This document shows positions 7,005 through 7,944 of a stretch of DNA of 7,944 nt, one piece after another. The translations under genes were made by a program, and so were the position numbers. Within the stretch, counting starts at the first letter, position 1, and each line of letters begins with the position of its first letter. The stretch is from an uncultured Lachnospiraceae bacterium (lineage in GTDB: Bacteria; Bacillota_A; Clostridia; Lachnospirales; Lachnospiraceae). The notes beneath the pieces are model-generated. The model had not been told where the DNA came from. It did no database searches and saw only the letters and a program-made list of their open reading frames with translations. The stretch covers positions 1 to 7,944 of the forward strand of contig CAMWMM010000213.1 of the NCBI GenBank assembly GCA_947175285.1, in the 5' to 3' direction.

Positions 7005-7045
7005 AAAAAATAGGGTGAGCCTATACAGATTTCACCCTATTTTTT
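7005..7045 (-). terminator. Hairpin between precursor and lanM (attenuating terminator)
   Basis: AAAAAATAGGGTGA (7005-7018) and TCACCCTATTTTTT (7032-7045) form a perfect 14-bp stem with a 13-nt loop. Read on the minus strand it has A's before the stem and a run of T after it, the form of a rho-independent terminator; by symmetry it could work in both directions. It lies 25 nt past the precursor stop and 71 nt before lanM. In lantibiotic operons a leaky terminator at this point lets the precursor be made in large excess over the enzyme; that role is inferred here. Confidence 0.85.
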
Positions 7046-7070
7046 TAGTCATAATTATTTTTTTGAATAT

Positions 7071-7205
7071 TTAACAGATTGCAAAAGTAAAGTTTCCACA
7101 TTCTGCCCATAAAGTTTTGATTTCATTGTCAATTTTTACTTCCAACAGTTCCGCACTTTCTATTTCAGTTAAAACATCACCTGCACAAAGTACTTCTTCC
7201 TGCAT
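7071..7205 (-). CDS. lanA: Lanthipeptide (lantibiotic) precursor peptide, LanA-like
   Basis: A 44-residue peptide translated by hand: MQEEVLCAGDVLTEIESAEL, then LEVKIDNEIKTLWAECGNFT, then FAIC. AGGAGG lies 9 nt before the ATG and overlaps the kinase stop codon. Residues 2-23 are an acidic amphipathic leader with an E-I-E-S-A-E-L-L-E-V stretch like the E-x-x-E-L-x-x-I/V leaders of lacticin 481 and ruminococcin A. The core has two Thr and two Cys: TLWAEC (31-36) keeps the Thr-x4-Cys spacing and Glu-Cys end of the TxSxEC ring A in that group, and TFAIC (40-44) offers a second Thr-x3-Cys ring. So up to two methyllanthionines are expected. Oddly, no GG/GA cleavage site follows the leader, and Trp33 replaces the second Ser/Thr of the ring A motif. 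Position directly before lanM is the strongest evidence. A degenerate precursor is the main alternative. Confidence 0.85.
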   Translation of the reverse strand: MQEEVLCAGDVLTEIESAELLEVKIDNEIKTLWAECGNFTFAIC

Positions 7206-7212
7206 AAATCTT

Positions 7213-7219
7213 CCCTCCT
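7213..7219 (-). promoter_or_regulatory. Strong ribosome binding site of the precursor gene
   Basis: The minus strand reads AGGAGGG, a full match to the anti-Shine-Dalgarno core, 8-9 nt before the precursor ATG. It overlaps the TAG stop of the kinase gene (7218-7220), so translation of kinase and precursor may be coupled. It fixes the start of a gene that would be missed by length cut-offs. Confidence 0.85.
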
Positions 7220-7944
7220 AACACATAAACACAATATCTACCACAAATTTTTTACTCTCATAGATAATATCAATAGTTCCATGATATTTTTTCACCATAT
7301 CTTTCACACTTTCAAGTCCCCAGCCATGATTTCCGCCATCGTTTTTAATAGATACCAGTCTCTTGCCAGCCTTCACAGGCTCCTCAACATAGCTATTTGC
7401 TATGTACAACCGAAACAAACTACTCATTTCATGCATCCTGATCTCAACAAACCGCTCATCAATGCATTTTAATGCTGCCTCCACCGCATTGTCGAGCAGA
7501 TTCGCAAGAAGGACAAAAAACTCGTTCTCCTCAATTGGGGATTCGTGCATCTCCACATTGAATGTAACTTTGATATTATTTTCTCTGCATCGATCTACAT
7601 TCTTTCCAATCAGGTAATCAACTGCGCCATAACCAGTGTAAATTATACTTGTCTGTGGTCCAATCGAAGTGCACTTTTCTTTGAGGTAATTTTCACACTT
7701 GTCATACTCCTTTTGCATCAGACAACCATATAAATACTCATAATCATACCGTTTATCATGACTCTTTTTTAATTTTTGCTGTATTTCGTCACTTAGCAAA
7801 TCATAGTACACCTTCATTCTGCTTTCTGTTTCCTTCAAAATATGATTTGTTCTGATAACAACATGATACTCCAACATTAATACCAAACTAATAATTATCA
7901 GCAGTAATAATTTCATCAAGAACAAGAAGTTCAATGTTTTTTGT
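7218..7944 (-). CDS. GHKL-type (AgrC-like) sensor histidine kinase, partial (5' end beyond window)
   Basis: The frame stays open to the right edge (Q-K-T precede the TTG at 7934), so the start and most of the membrane sensor are outside; numbers here count from that TTG. Residues 2-26 are the last hydrophobic membrane segment. A cytoplasmic linker helix leads to the phospho-acceptor region KKSHDKRYDYEYL (56-68), in which His59 aligns with the His of the R-H-D-x-x-N-H box of AgrC-type kinases, although the N-H part is replaced. The ATP-binding domain has an N-box LLANLLDNAVEAAL (142-155) and a glycine box GNHGWGLESVKDMVKKYHG (201-219). Such kinases usually sense peptides and phosphorylate a LytTR-type regulator; none is in view. 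The gene ends 12 nt before the lantibiotic precursor and has no terminator between, so it probably heads or belongs to the same transcript and controls the locus. Confidence 0.9.
   Translation of the reverse strand, partial: QKTLNFLFLMKLLLLIIISLVLMLEYHVVIRTNHILKETESRMKVYYDLLSDEIQQKLKKSHDKRYDYEYLYGCLMQKEYDKCENYLKEKCTSIGPQTSIIYTGYGAVDYLIGKNVDRCRENNIKVTFNVEMHESPIEENEFFVLLANLLDNAVEAALKCIDERFVEIRMHEMSSLFRLYIANSYVEEPVKAGKRLVSIKNDGGNHGWGLESVKDMVKKYHGTIDIIYESKKFVVDIVFMC

Noticed and set aside
1..7944. CRISPR array, tRNA or rRNA genes
   Set aside because: No regularly spaced direct repeats, tRNA-like cloverleaf or rRNA sequence was apparent on reading; nearly all the window is accounted for by protein genes.

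Overview
The window looks like accessory DNA from a low-GC Firmicute, most likely a gut Lachnospiraceae (Blautia/Ruminococcus/Dorea type). The grounds are AT-rich sequence, strong AGGAGG-type ribosome binding sites, an IS66-type remnant of the kind seen in clostridia, and a class II lanthipeptide (lantibiotic) locus distantly like ruminococcin A. The genus is an inference; there is no rRNA or core gene to fix it. Every gene I can support reads on the minus strand, so the locus runs from high to low coordinates.

Right part (about 7944 to 3982): a lanthipeptide module. A GHKL (AgrC-like) sensor kinase, cut by the window edge, is followed after 12 nt by a 44-residue precursor peptide that is too short for a standard ORF listing. 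A strong hairpin/terminator comes next, then a full-length LanM synthetase with intact dehydratase and zinc-binding cyclase motifs. The precursor is unusual. It keeps the acidic leader and a Thr-x4-Cys-x3-Thr-x3-Cys core, but has no double-glycine cleavage site. No transporter/protease (LanT), immunity genes or response regulator lie in the window; they may lie to the right or be missing.

Middle (3883 to 2156): two genes separated by 15 nt. One encodes a secreted protein with a signal peptide and a PPC-like beta-sandwich domain. The other encodes a 284-residue cytoplasmic-looking protein of unknown function. No clear terminator separates lanM from this pair, so read-through from the lantibiotic operon is possible.

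Left part (2143 to 1): a 454-bp internally deleted IS66-family element with perfect 23-bp terminal inverted repeats abuts the 284-aa gene. Then comes a type II toxin-antitoxin pair (Phd/YefM-like antitoxin, ParE/RelE-like toxin). Its promoter is embedded in a perfect 15-bp inverted repeat that is probably the autoregulatory operator. Last are a small unknown gene and, 4 nt after it, a retropepsin-like aspartic protease with a DTGAT motif that runs off the left edge.

Most noteworthy are the precursor peptide without a double-Gly site, its minimal two-ring core and its placement directly behind a sensor kinase.
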